A stretch of DNA of 34,536 nucleotides. Origin: CAYJEQ01 sp964369235 (GTDB lineage: Bacteria; Bacillota; Clostridia; Oscillospirales; Ruminococcaceae). The stretch is taken from the NCBI GenBank assembly GCA_964369235.1, contig CAYJEQ010000020.1, forward strand, positions 1 through 34,536, in the 5' to 3' direction. A program made the translations under genes and the position numbers. Under the pieces are notes generated by a model. It was not told where the DNA came from, did not search any database, and worked only from the letters and a program-made list of their open reading frames with translations. Shown here piece by piece: positions 1 to 8,598 of this stretch (position 1 is its first letter; every line of letters starts with the position of its first letter).

Positions 1-83
1 CATATTAAATAAACCTATAAGTATGTTTTTGGGTTGTTCAGCAGGCTTTAATTAATACTCTTATGAAAGGAGGCATTACCCAG

Positions 84-854
84 ATGGAAAAAATACTGGA
101 AATAGAGAATATTTCTTTAAGGTACCAGCTACCTAAAGAGGAGATTATGGCTATTGAGGATATTAGTTTTAACATAGACAACGGGGATTTTGTCAGTATA
201 TTAGGCCCTAGCGGTTGTGGAAAAAGCTCCCTACTATCAATAATTGCAGGCAGTATTAATAGAGATGAGGGCAGTATATTATTTAAAGGTAAACCTCTAG
301 AGGGATTTAATAATAAAATAGGCTATATGCTACAAAATGACAATCTATTGCCTTGGCGAACTGTTTATAAAAACATTATACTAGGCCTTGAGATACAGGG
401 TAAACTTACAGAGGAAAACAAAGAATACGCCCTGTCCTTACTGGATAAATACGGTTTAGGTCAGTTTAGAGATAGATTTCCCAGTGAGCTATCAGGTGGT
501 ATGAGACAGAGGGTTAGTTTAATACGCACCCTTGCTGTAAAGCCTGATTTACTACTGCTAGACGAGGCTTTCTCTGCCCTAGATTACCAAACAAGGCTAG
601 ATGTTAGTGGTGATGTATATAATATCCTAAACCGAGAGGAAAAAACTATGGTAATGGTTACCCATGATATTAGAGAGGCTGTGGCACTGTCTAACAAAGT
701 AGTGGTACTATCCCACAGCCCCTCGGTGGTTAAAAAAATATTCACCATAGATTTCCCTAGGGATAGGGATACTATCGCCATACGAAATCAGCCTTTATTC
801 CAAAGCTATGTACAGGACATATGGAAGGAGGTAGTAGATAGTGACCGACTATAG
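84..854 (+). CDS. ABC transporter ATP-binding protein, NitT/TauT/ThiZ type
   Basis: This is the cytoplasmic ATPase of a small-molecule importer. In the 256-residue protein starting at 84, Walker A (GPSGCGKSS) is at about 41-49, the Q-loop Gln at 84, the signature LSGGMRQR at 136-143, Walker B (LLLLDE) at 156-161 and the switch His at 194. The reading frame is open from an ATG at 63, but AAAGGAGG lies at 66-73, ten bases before the ATG at 84, so 84 is the better start. It overlaps the permease gene by 14 nt, and a binding-protein gene follows. The family (Ssu/Tau/Thi-like) takes up organosulfonates, nitrate or pyrimidine thiamine precursors. Nothing in the sequence fixes the substrate here. 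Confidence 0.93.
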   Translation: MEKILEIENISLRYQLPKEEIMAIEDISFNIDNGDFVSILGPSGCGKSSLLSIIAGSINRDEGSILFKGKPLEGFNNKIGYMLQNDNLLPWRTVYKNIILGLEIQGKLTEENKEYALSLLDKYGLGQFRDRFPSELSGGMRQRVSLIRTLAVKPDLLLLDEAFSALDYQTRLDVSGDVYNILNREEKTMVMVTHDIREAVALSNKVVVLSHSPSVVKKIFTIDFPRDRDTIAIRNQPLFQSYVQDIWKEVVDSDRL

Positions 855-1629
855 AAAATCCTATCTTAAAAAAATTTCTAGGGAAAAATCTGCTATTAAA
901 ACCACCCAGCTATCTATAATTATATTATTTACTCTGCTGTGGCAGTTTCTTTCCTACTTTAAGATAATAGATCCTTTTATCTTCTCCTCTCCTACTAGAA
1001 TAGCCCTAGCCTTTGTAGAACAGATACAAAAAGATTTACTTTACCACATCTGGATAACAGTTACCGAAACGGTTATAGGTTTTACACTAGGGATTATACT
1101 GGGATTTATCACTGCTACTGCCATGTGGTTCTCACCCTTTCTTACAAAGGTGCTTTCCCCTTTTCTTGTGGTGCTAAACAGCCTACCTAAAATCGCCCTT
1201 GGGCCTGTTATTATAGTTTTTGCTGGGGCTGATATAAAGTCAATTATACTAATGGCTGTGGCTATTAGCTTGGTGGTTACGGTGTTAGAGCTTTCAGGGG
1301 GATTTAACCAAACTGATGAAAATTTAATCACCACCTTAAAAAGTTTCGGCGCTAATAAGAAAACCCTATTTATTAAACTAGTCCTACCCTATAACCTATC
1401 GGTGTTATTTCAGAGTTTTAAGATAAATATCGGTCTTAGCCTTGTAGGGGTAATTGCCGGTGAGTTTCTAACCTCTAAGGCTGGACTTGGATATATGATT
1501 GTATATGCAGGGCAGGTTTTTAGAATGGATATAGTTATGATGAATGTATTTATCCTAGGGGTAATTGCCTATTTAATGTACTGGATAATAAGTAAACTAG
1601 AAAAAATCTTTATAGATAAAAGTATTTAG
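841..1629 (+). CDS. ABC transporter permease, NitT/TauT type
   Basis: The membrane subunit of the same importer, 262 residues with about six hydrophobic segments, the first at about 22-42. The binding-protein-dependent permease signature (EAA-like loop) lies around 'TLKSFGANKKTL', after the fourth segment, where the ATPase docks. The start is GTG at 841, with AAGGAGG at 825-831 nine bases upstream inside the ATPase gene. The 14-nt overlap with the ATPase gene implies coupled translation. Length and topology are normal for the SsuC/TauC/ThiX family. The substrate is unknown. Confidence 0.92.
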   Translation: MTDYRKSYLKKISREKSAIKTTQLSIIILFTLLWQFLSYFKIIDPFIFSSPTRIALAFVEQIQKDLLYHIWITVTETVIGFTLGIILGFITATAMWFSPFLTKVLSPFLVVLNSLPKIALGPVIIVFAGADIKSIILMAVAISLVVTVLELSGGFNQTDENLITTLKSFGANKKTLFIKLVLPYNLSVLFQSFKINIGLSLVGVIAGEFLTSKAGLGYMIVYAGQVFRMDIVMMNVFILGVIAYLMYWIISKLEKIFIDKSI

Positions 1630-1631
1630 CT

Positions 1632-1659
1632 ATTCTAAGGTATGATAATCACCTAGAAT
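1632..1659 (+). promoter_or_regulatory. Intergenic hairpin between permease and binding-protein genes
   Basis: ATTCTAAGGT and ACCTAGAAT form an imperfect stem with one bulge around a short AT loop, followed by TTTATT. It could attenuate transcription or protect mRNA ends so that binding protein and membrane subunits are made in different amounts. The U-tract is too weak to call it a terminator. Confidence 0.35.
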
Positions 1660-1697
1660 ATTTATTAAAATAAATCAAATCACGAAAGGATAATCTT

Positions 1698-2681
1698 ATG
1701 AAAAAAATTATTTCAGCAGTGTTATCACTAATTCTAACCATTAGCCTACTTACAGCTTGTACCACCTCTAATAGTGACAGTAATGACCTTACTACACTAA
1801 CCCTTAACGAGGTAACTCACTCCATCTTCTACGCCCCTCAGTATGTGGCAATTAGTCAGGGGTATTTTGCAGAGGAAGGTATTCAGGTAGAGCTAGTTAA
1901 TGGTGGTGGTGCCGACAATGTTATGACTGCTGTGCTAACAGGTGCTGCAGATATAGGGCTTGCTGGTGCCGAGGCTTCTATCTATGTTCACCTACAGGGC
2001 AAGGAAAACCCTCCTAAGGTTGTTGCACAGCTTACAGCCTGTGATGGTTCCTTCCTTATCTCTCGTCAGGACACAGATTTCAACTACGATGAACTAATAG
2101 GCAAAACCCTTCTACCTGGTAGAAAAGGTGGTATGCCCTATATGACACTGCTTTATGTCCTAAACCAAAATGGTCTTGTAGTAGGGGAAGATGTATTCTT
2201 TAATGATACAATTGATTTTACTGCTATGGTTGGTGCTTTTACTGCTGGTGAGGGGGATTATGTAACGGCTTTTGAGCCTACAGCCTCCACCCTAGAAAAA
2301 GAGGGCAAAGGCTATGTTGTAGCCTCTATTGGGGCAGATGGTGGCACTGTGCCTTACACTGTATACTTCCCTAGAGAAGGCTTAGAGGATACTGTTGTAG
2401 AAGGCTTTGTAAATGCCATCACAAAAGGTCAGCAGTTTGTAGCCGATAATTCTAGTGCTGACATTGCTGTGGCTATACAGGACTTCTTCCCAGAAACTTC
2501 CCTAGAAGATATAGCTGTAGTAATTGATAACTACAAGGCTATCGGTGCCTACAGCCAAAGCCCAGCTATGAGTCAGGAGGACTTTTACCGTATTGTAGAG
2601 ATAATGAAAAACGCTGGGGAAGTTCCAGCTGATACTCAGATAACTTATGAGAATATTATTGATGATAGATTTGTAAGGTAG
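1698..2681 (+). CDS. ABC transporter substrate-binding lipoprotein (NMT1/THI5-like)
   Basis: The extracellular solute receptor of the importer, 327 residues. It has a lipoprotein signal peptide with lipobox LTAC and acyl-accepting Cys21, then a Ser/Asn/Asp-rich linker. The family core follows: 'FYAPQYVAISQGYF' at about 45-58, then 'GAADIGLAGAEASI' near 88-101. The start has GAAAGGA seven bases upstream. ATPase-permease-binder order shows a complete importer, with no biosynthetic gene beside it that would give away the substrate. NMT1/SsuA proteins bind sulfonates, nitrate or thiamine pyrimidines. The best guess is a pyrimidine or other aromatic ligand, with low certainty. Confidence 0.9.
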   Translation: MKKIISAVLSLILTISLLTACTTSNSDSNDLTTLTLNEVTHSIFYAPQYVAISQGYFAEEGIQVELVNGGGADNVMTAVLTGAADIGLAGAEASIYVHLQGKENPPKVVAQLTACDGSFLISRQDTDFNYDELIGKTLLPGRKGGMPYMTLLYVLNQNGLVVGEDVFFNDTIDFTAMVGAFTAGEGDYVTAFEPTASTLEKEGKGYVVASIGADGGTVPYTVYFPREGLEDTVVEGFVNAITKGQQFVADNSSADIAVAIQDFFPETSLEDIAVVIDNYKAIGAYSQSPAMSQEDFYRIVEIMKNAGEVPADTQITYENIIDDRFVR

Positions 2682-2742
2682 CTTTATTAACTCTAAAATT
2701 ATTTTTAGGGCTATGACATAATTATTATAATTCACAAAACTA

Positions 2743-2772
2743 GTAGAGGCCAACACACAGGTTCGCCCCTAC
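2743..2772. repeat. Short imperfect palindromic repeat
   Basis: GTAGAGGCCAAC and GTTCGCCCCTAC are inverted with 10 of 12 positions matching, around ACACAG. From memory, the core resembles a palindromic unit scattered between genes in many Firmicutes (GGGCGAAC...GTTCGCCC). Only one copy is in this window, so its repeat status rests on that recollection. Confidence 0.5.
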
Positions 2773-2963
2773 ACAAATTTATCAAATTAATTCTATTGGT
2801 CACTGCTACCATATTTATTTAGGTTATTTATCAAATGTTGGGGTAAAATTATATGGGGTGGGTTAACACCCCGCCCGGGCCGGGCCCCGCCCCCAAAAAA
2901 AAATTAAAAAANNNNNNNNNNTTTTATTTAGTTTATTTAAAAATTTTTGGTTTAAAATTATTT

Positions 2964-3002
2964 GGGGGGCTTTCCCGCGCCGACGGCGAGGGAAGGCACC
3001 CC
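2964..3002 (-). repeat. GC-rich hairpin downstream of lpdA
   Basis: Two 18-nt arms (2964-2981 and 2985-3002) pair at 15 positions plus one wobble around the 3-nt loop GAC. It lies 23 nt after the lpdA stop. No U-tract follows on either strand, so it is not a classical terminator. It may be a palindromic repeat or a 3'-end stabiliser. The GC content contrasts sharply with the surrounding AT-rich DNA. Confidence 0.55.
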
Positions 3003-3025
3003 AACAATTGATATATAACCTTTAT

Positions 3026-4405
3026 TTAATGGCTACTATTAACACACTCACTAATACCTTCGCAGAATGTTGGGTGAGGGTGGATTAGTTTAGCTATGCT
3101 ATCTGCTGTTAAGCCATTAGCTATTAGAATACCTACCTCCCCAATCATATCAGTGGCACGCTGACACATTAACTGTCCACCTAATACTCTGCCGTCTTCC
3201 TTAGCTGTAATAATCTTTATAAATCCTCTATCACTTAGACTAAGTACCGATTTGGCATTTACCGACATAATGTATTTATGGCTGTCTACCTCTATGCCCT
3301 GAGCTTTTGCCTCGTCAGCTGTAATACCGATTGTGGCAATCTCTGGATTTGTGTAGACACAGGAAGGCACTAGGGATAAATCCTGATTATTCTCCTGTGA
3401 GAATAGTGATGATACTACCTTCAGCCCCTGTGCTGTTGCCATGTGGGCAAGCTGTATTTTGCCGATTACATCGCCCACTGCATAGATACCCTCTACAGAA
3501 GTTTTAAAATTATCATCGGTTACTATATAACCTCTCTCCATAGAGATTTTATCTGATAAATCCCCTGTGAAAAGTCCCTCTGTAGTGGCTTTTCTACCTA
3601 CGCTTATTAACACTCCGTCGGTGGTTATGGTTTTTTCCTTGTCCTTTTCTAAATAGGTACAAAGTAGCTCTCCATTAGTTTCGGTAATGCTTTGAAGCTT
3701 AGCTGAGGAGATAATCTCCACACCACGCTTTTTCATAATCATCTTTAGATTTTGGGATATTTCCTTATCCATTGTGGGCAGTATTCTATCCATTGCCTCT
3801 ATTACCACCACATTGCTACCTAGATTATTATATACTGTTGCCATCTCCATACCGATAACACCACCACCTACTATAACTACATTTTTATAGATTGTGCTAC
3901 TATCTTTTCCCAGACGATTTTCTCCTAGTATATGGTCGCTATTTATTACCTGTGCCAGTTCTATTCCCTCTATAGGTATAGTAGCAGGCTTTGTTCCTGT
4001 GGCAACTAGGATAGCACTTCCCTCTAATACACTGCCATCGGCTAGGGTTACTGTTTTTTCTCCTGTTATAGTGGCAAACACTGGGAAGAAATCCACCCCA
4101 CTTTTTTTAAACTGGGTGGCAATGCCATCTCGCAGTCCCTGTAGGGTTTTTTCCTTATGATCCCACATTTTATTATAGTCCATAGTTGGAGCCTGACAAA
4201 CTATCCCAAAACGCTCCCCCTCTAAAACTTCCTTATATAACTCGGTAATATGTAGTAGGGTTTTAGTGGGTACACAGCCTTTATTTAGACAGGTTCCACC
4301 TAGTAGTCCACCGTCTACAACTGCCACTTTTTTCCCTAGATTTGCTGTTTTAATAGCTGCTGGATAGCCTGCTGGCCCTGCTCCTATTATTATTAAATCA
4401 TACAT
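3026..4405 (-). CDS. lpdA: Dihydrolipoyl dehydrogenase (glycine cleavage L-protein)
   Basis: FAD- and NAD-dependent enzyme that reoxidises the dihydrolipoyl arm of GcvH. The 459-residue protein has the FAD dinucleotide loop GAGPAG at 8-13, the redox pair C39/C44 in GTCLNKGC, an NAD-binding GGGVIGME near 181 and a C-terminal HPHPTFCE. By family alignment His444 and Glu449 form the catalytic base pair at the dimer interface. It overlaps the end of lplA by 8 nt, so the two are probably co-translated. No E1 or E2 acyltransferase genes are nearby, and the gcv operon lies just upstream. A glycine-cleavage role is therefore far more likely than a pyruvate dehydrogenase one. Confidence 0.95.
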   Translation of the reverse strand: MYDLIIIGAGPAGYPAAIKTANLGKKVAVVDGGLLGGTCLNKGCVPTKTLLHITELYKEVLEGERFGIVCQAPTMDYNKMWDHKEKTLQGLRDGIATQFKKSGVDFFPVFATITGEKTVTLADGSVLEGSAILVATGTKPATIPIEGIELAQVINSDHILGENRLGKDSSTIYKNVVIVGGGVIGMEMATVYNNLGSNVVVIEAMDRILPTMDKEISQNLKMIMKKRGVEIISSAKLQSITETNGELLCTYLEKDKEKTITTDGVLISVGRKATTEGLFTGDLSDKISMERGYIVTDDNFKTSVEGIYAVGDVIGKIQLAHMATAQGLKVVSSLFSQENNQDLSLVPSCVYTNPEIATIGITADEAKAQGIEVDSHKYIMSVNAKSVLSLSDRGFIKIITAKEDGRVLGGQLMCQRATDMIGEVGILIANGLTADSIAKLIHPHPTFCEGISECVNSSH

Positions 4406-5345
4406 TAAAGATTTCCTCCATTATATATCCTAAATCCCCTAGTGATTTTATCATATCCTCTTTTAAAAAGACTGTGTTTATTAGTCTATTTTCTATTTTT
4501 TCTGATAGTAGCTCCTCTAGGGCGTCAGTCCACACCTTAACATCTTTAACCTTGCCAGCCTCTACATAAAACTCAATTACAACTTCTCCCCAATCAAATT
4601 TATGGCTGTAACTACAGTTAAAGGGTATCTTCCTACCGTAAACCCAGTGAAAATCACTGTACCGGCTTACCATGGTGGTATACTCTACCTTATCTGCAAG
4701 AACATACTCATTAACTGGATTATTATATACCTGTGAAAAGGCTTCTATTAGGGCTGATTTCATAGTATTAACAGTAATCTCAGGATTAAGCTGGCTTAGG
4801 TTTGTCACCCTGCTTTTTACCGAGGTTACCCCTTTAGATTTTAGCTTTGCCTGTGAAACATTAAGATACCTACCCATGTCCTCCATATTGGCATTAATAA
4901 GTATTGTGCCATGGTGATAACAGTTATTGCCACGCTGATAAAAGGCATTTCCTGAGAATTTTTTCTCCTGTACCAAAATATCATTTCTACCTGATTTTTC
5001 TGCTACTAAACCTAGCTTTGCCACTGCTTCTATTATAACCTGTAGCTGTTTATCTAGGTTGTAGTTACCCTTCTGAGCTAAAAAGGTAAAATTAAGATTG
5101 CCTAAATCCTGAAAAACTGCTCCACCACCTGATAATCGTCTTGCTAGGTAACCACCATCTTCTTTTAGCTCCTCTAGCTTGCACTCACGCCAAGGATTTT
5201 GGTTTTTTCCTATTACTACGGTTTTCTTATTCTGCCATAGATAGAGTATTACCTCCTCTTTTCCTACATGGTCTAGTAGATACTCCTCAAGGGCAAGATT
5301 TTCATAAGGTATGGTGCTACTGGACTGGATAATATGTAATGTCAT
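4398..5345 (-). CDS. lplA: Lipoate--protein ligase
   Basis: Activates free lipoate with ATP and attaches it to a lysine of lipoyl-domain proteins, here presumably Lys64 of GcvH. The 315 residues show the family motif RRLSGGGAV at 69-77, 'HHGTIL' and the catalytic-type lysine in KFSGNA (Lys129). A C-terminal accessory domain is present, as in the bacterial LplA long form. It lies downstream of the terminator at 5384-5416, so it is expressed by readthrough or from its own promoter. No lipB or lipA is visible, which suggests the cell scavenges lipoate. The SD is weak (AGAGAG at a long distance). Confidence 0.93.
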   Translation of the reverse strand: MTLHIIQSSSTIPYENLALEEYLLDHVGKEEVILYLWQNKKTVVIGKNQNPWRECKLEELKEDGGYLARRLSGGGAVFQDLGNLNFTFLAQKGNYNLDKQLQVIIEAVAKLGLVAEKSGRNDILVQEKKFSGNAFYQRGNNCYHHGTILINANMEDMGRYLNVSQAKLKSKGVTSVKSRVTNLSQLNPEITVNTMKSALIEAFSQVYNNPVNEYVLADKVEYTTMVSRYSDFHWVYGRKIPFNCSYSHKFDWGEVVIEFYVEAGKVKDVKVWTDALEELLSEKIENRLINTVFLKEDMIKSLGDLGYIMEEIFNV

Positions 5346-5383
5346 TGTGTAATCATTCTCTCTTTATAAAATTCTTTTTACCT

Positions 5384-5416
5384 AAAAACCCCTGCTGGTT
5401 TTATACCGACAGGGGT
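5384..5416 (-). terminator. Rho-independent terminator after gcvPB
   Basis: On the minus strand a 12-bp stem (ACCCCTGTCGGT with ACCAGCAGGGGT, 10 of 12 paired) closes a 5-nt loop and runs into TTTTT. It begins 11 nt after the gcvPB stop and ends the gcvT-H-PA-PB transcript before lplA. Confidence 0.85.
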
Positions 5417-5427
5417 CTTATATGGTT

Positions 5428-6861
5428 TTATTTATTAAAATTATAGGTTAGTACAGGTGTTCTTGCTGCCTTAACCTCATCTAGTCTACCAATATCCGTT
5501 GTATATGGCGCACCCTTAATATATTCAGGATCTGCCACTGCTTTACTGTGTATATCCAGTAGTGCCTCAATTAATCTATCCATGCTTTCCTTAGATTCGG
5601 TTTCTGTTGGCTCAAACATTAACGCTTCTGGCACTATTAGTGGGAAGTACATGGTTGGTGGATGAAAACCATAATCCAGTAGAGCTTTTGCAATATCCAT
5701 TGCCGAGATACCATATTCCTTCTTCTCTGGTGCAAGGCTTATTACAAACTCATGCATACAGGTAGTATCAAATGGACAGCTATATGCCTCACCTAGTTTT
5801 ACACGAAGGTAATTAGCGTTAAGCACTGCGTTCTCACTAGCTTCCTTTAGTCCATCATGTCCTAAAGTTATAGCGTAGGTATATGCCTTTAGAGTTACTA
5901 GGAAGTTGCCATAAAATGCTTTTACCTGTCCTGTGGTACTAGCTGGTGTTAGGAAGTTATAATTCTCTCCCTGTTTCTGGGTTAGTTTCCCTGGTAGGAA
6001 ATCTCTAAGGAAATCCTTACAGCCTACTGGCCCACTACCAGGCCCACCACCACCATGAGGTGTGGAGAAGGTTTTATGTAGGTTAAGATGTATAATATCA
6101 AATCCCATATCCCCTGGTCTAGCAATACCCATAATGGCATTTAGATTAGCTCCATCATAGTAGTTTACCCCACCAGCATCGTGGATAATCTTAGTAATCT
6201 CTAGGATATTATCATCAAAAAGCCCCAGTGTATTAGGATTTGTCAGCATCAGCCCTGCTGTGTCCTCGCCTACAGCTTTTTTAAGCTCCTCTAGGTCTAC
6301 CAGTCCCTTTTCGTTGGACTTAATATTTACTACCTGATAACCTGCCATTACAGCACTGGCGGGATTTGTACCATGGGCTGCATCAGGAACGATAATCTTT
6401 CTACGGTGTCCCTGTCCACGGCTCTCGTGATATGCCTTCATAAGTAATAGCCCTACAAATTCACCATGGGCACCAGCAGCTGGTTGGAAGGTCATTGCGT
6501 CCATACCTGTAATCTGGGTAAATACTTCCTCTGCTCTGTGTATCATCTCTAAAGCACCCTGTACTGTTTTTTCAGGCTGTAGGGGATGAAGTCCAGCAAA
6601 GCCAGCTAAGGAAGCTACTTCCTCATTAATCTTAGGATTGTATTTCATTGTACAGGAGCCCAGTGGATAAGCACCATTATTTACCCCTTGGGTATTATTT
6701 GCCAGTAGGGTGTAATGTCTGCTAATATCATTTTCTGACACCTGTGGAAGATTAAGAGGTATCTCTCGTCTAGGAAAGGTTGTTTCTGCCTTAGGTAGTG
6801 TTAGTGGTGGCAGTAAATCAAGGCCTCTATCCTCACTACTTCTTTCAAAAATCAGTTCCAC
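5428..6861 (-). CDS. gcvPB: Glycine dehydrogenase (decarboxylating) subunit 2
   Basis: The PLP-bearing half of split P-protein, which decarboxylates glycine and passes the aminomethyl group to lipoyl-GcvH. The 477-residue protein carries the PLP lysine (Lys263) in HLNLHKTFSTPHGGGG and the preceding DGANLN block. The start is GTG at 6861, placed immediately after the gcvPA stop codon, with AGGGAGGTG inside the end of gcvPA as the SD. This zero-gap arrangement suits two subunits made in equal amounts. The full family length is present with no disruption. Confidence 0.96.
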   Translation of the reverse strand: MELIFERSSEDRGLDLLPPLTLPKAETTFPRREIPLNLPQVSENDISRHYTLLANNTQGVNNGAYPLGSCTMKYNPKINEEVASLAGFAGLHPLQPEKTVQGALEMIHRAEEVFTQITGMDAMTFQPAAGAHGEFVGLLLMKAYHESRGQGHRRKIIVPDAAHGTNPASAVMAGYQVVNIKSNEKGLVDLEELKKAVGEDTAGLMLTNPNTLGLFDDNILEITKIIHDAGGVNYYDGANLNAIMGIARPGDMGFDIIHLNLHKTFSTPHGGGGPGSGPVGCKDFLRDFLPGKLTQKQGENYNFLTPASTTGQVKAFYGNFLVTLKAYTYAITLGHDGLKEASENAVLNANYLRVKLGEAYSCPFDTTCMHEFVISLAPEKKEYGISAMDIAKALLDYGFHPPTMYFPLIVPEALMFEPTETESKESMDRLIEALLDIHSKAVADPEYIKGAPYTTDIGRLDEVKAARTPVLTYNFNK

Positions 6862-8172
6862 CTAAAGCACCTCCCTTATAATTTTAATCATATTATCCAT
6901 CTGATCTTTTGTATTTAACTCGGTGGTACACCATAATAGTTTACCATCAATAGGCAGTCCAGCTAGATAGCCTTCTTCGGAAAGTCTATCTACCACCTTA
7001 TCCACAGCCACTGGAGAATTTGTTAAAAACTCATGGAAAAACTCTCTATTATACACCAGTGTAAAACCTATTTCCTCTAGCTGTTTTTGTAGGTATCTTG
7101 CATTAGCCATGGAGATTTCTGCCACCTGATTAATACCTCTTGTTCCCATTGCTGATAGATATACTGAGGCTTTAAGGGCGCATAGTGCCTGATTAGAGCA
7201 GATATTACTGCTTGCCTTCTCTCGGCGTATATGCTGTTCTCTAGCCTGTAGTGTTAGTACATAACCTATATTGCCTTTGCTGTCGGTGGTTTGGCCTACA
7301 ATTCGCCCTGGAAGTTTTCTCATCATCTCGGTAGTTGCTGTCATAAATCCTAGGTATGGCCCACCAAAACTCAGTGGCATACCCAGCGGTTGACCTTCTC
7401 CTACTGCAATATCTGCACCACATTCCTTAGGGGTTTTTAGCACTGGTAGGGTTATAGGATTAACTCCCATAATAAATTTACCACCCTTTTCATGGATAGC
7501 TTCCCCTAGTAACTCAGCCTCTTCTACTATACCGTAGTAGTTAGGCTGCTGCATAAAGAAACACGCTGTTTCTGCTGTTGCCATCTCTTTAAGCTTTGTA
7601 ATATCTGTTATCCCATCTACTATAGGCACTATCTCTAGCACTGTATCTCTAGCATAGCAGTAGGTTTTTACTGTTTCGATTACCTGTGGATCACAGCTCT
7701 GGGAGATTAACACCTTAGTTTTCTTTCTATCGGTACACATAAATACACTTTCTGCTGCTGCAGAGGCCCCGTCATATACCGAGGCGTTGGATACATCTAA
7801 TCCCGTTAACTGGCACATCATTGTCTGAAACTCAAATATTGCCTGTAGATTACCCTGACTGATTTCAGCCTGATAAGGGGTGTATGCTGTTACAAAATCC
7901 TCCTTAGAGGCAACACTATTAACAATAGCTGGTATGTAGTGGTTATATGCACCAGCCCCTCTAAAGATATGAGGGAACACCTTATTCTTATTAGCCATAG
8001 CCTCCAGTGTCCATTTAACCTCTAGCTCTGAGATACCTTTTTCTATATTAAGTGGTGTGTTAAGCTTTACTGTTGCTGGCACCTGTGCAAACATTTCATC
8101 ATAGCTATTATAGCCACATTCATTTAACATCTCTGCTTGCTGTTTCTTTGTATTAGAGATATATCCCCCCAA
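6862..8172 (-). CDS. gcvPA: Glycine dehydrogenase (decarboxylating) subunit 1
   Basis: The non-catalytic-lysine half of split P-protein, 436 residues, partner of GcvPB. It begins with the family N-terminus 'YISNTKKQQAEML' and contains 'FRGAGAYNHYIPA' and 'YTPYQAEISQG', all conserved in GcvPA. The start codon is TTG at 8172: AAGGAGGG lies six bases upstream, and the next in-frame ATG would cut off conserved N-terminal residues. It follows gcvH by 12 nt in the riboswitch-controlled operon. Confidence 0.96.
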   Translation of the reverse strand: MGGYISNTKKQQAEMLNECGYNSYDEMFAQVPATVKLNTPLNIEKGISELEVKWTLEAMANKNKVFPHIFRGAGAYNHYIPAIVNSVASKEDFVTAYTPYQAEISQGNLQAIFEFQTMMCQLTGLDVSNASVYDGASAAAESVFMCTDRKKTKVLISQSCDPQVIETVKTYCYARDTVLEIVPIVDGITDITKLKEMATAETACFFMQQPNYYGIVEEAELLGEAIHEKGGKFIMGVNPITLPVLKTPKECGADIAVGEGQPLGMPLSFGGPYLGFMTATTEMMRKLPGRIVGQTTDSKGNIGYVLTLQAREQHIRREKASSNICSNQALCALKASVYLSAMGTRGINQVAEISMANARYLQKQLEEIGFTLVYNREFFHEFLTNSPVAVDKVVDRLSEEGYLAGLPIDGKLLWCTTELNTKDQMDNMIKIIREVL

Positions 8173-8184
8173 AACTAACCCTCC

Positions 8185-8562
8185 TTACAGGCTCTGCACA
8201 AAGCTTTCGTACTGCTCTGCATCCATTGTTTCTTCCATTTCCTCTACATCTTCTACACGGATAAACCAGCTGGTGTATGGGCTACTATTAATAGACTCTG
8301 GGCTATCCATAATATCTTCGTTAATTTCACATACCTTACCTGTTACTGGGGAATACATATCTGACACAGCCTTTACAGATTCTACATCACCAAAGCTCTC
8401 CCCTATTGTAACCTGATCATCTATCTCTGGTAGATTAACAAATACTAAATCTCCCAGTGCATCCTGTGCATAGTCTGTTAGGCCGATTTCTACGGTGTTT
8501 TCTGAGATTTTCTTTACCCATTCGTGGGATTTTGTATAAAGTAGTTCAGCTGGAAAGTTCAT
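8185..8562 (-). CDS. gcvH: Glycine cleavage system H protein
   Basis: Lipoyl carrier that shuttles the aminomethyl group between P-, T- and L-proteins in the cytoplasm. The protein has 125 residues, normal for the family, and the lipoylated lysine is Lys64 in 'ESVKAVSDMYSP'. The N-terminus 'YTKSHEWVK' is characteristic. AAGGAGAA precedes the ATG at good distance. It is the expected substrate of the lplA product. Confidence 0.97.
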   Translation of the reverse strand: MNFPAELLYTKSHEWVKKISENTVEIGLTDYAQDALGDLVFVNLPEIDDQVTIGESFGDVESVKAVSDMYSPVTGKVCEINEDIMDSPESINSSPYTSWFIRVEDVEEMEETMDAEQYESFVQSL

Positions 8563-8598
8563 AATAATTCTCCTTATTTTATAATTTAGTTTATTTTA

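Larger units (their letters stand above)
2682..3025. other. Convergent intergenic region with assembly gap and GC-rich hairpins
   Basis: No gene is visible. The region separates the importer (plus) from lpdA (minus). It holds the palindrome at 2743-2772, ten N at 2912-2921, an unusually GC-rich stretch at 2854-2894 next to a poly-A run, and a strong hairpin at 2964-3002. The ends TCAAATGTTGGGGT (2831-2844) and ACCCCAACAATTGA (2999-3012) are inverted copies of each other. AAAATTATWTGGGG also occurs on both sides of the gap. The sequence next to the gap is probably not reliable. Confidence 0.7.

Noticed and set aside
63..83. Upstream ATG extending the ABC ATPase by seven residues
   Set aside because: The SD AAAGGAGG lies inside the extension, at the right distance for the ATG at 84.
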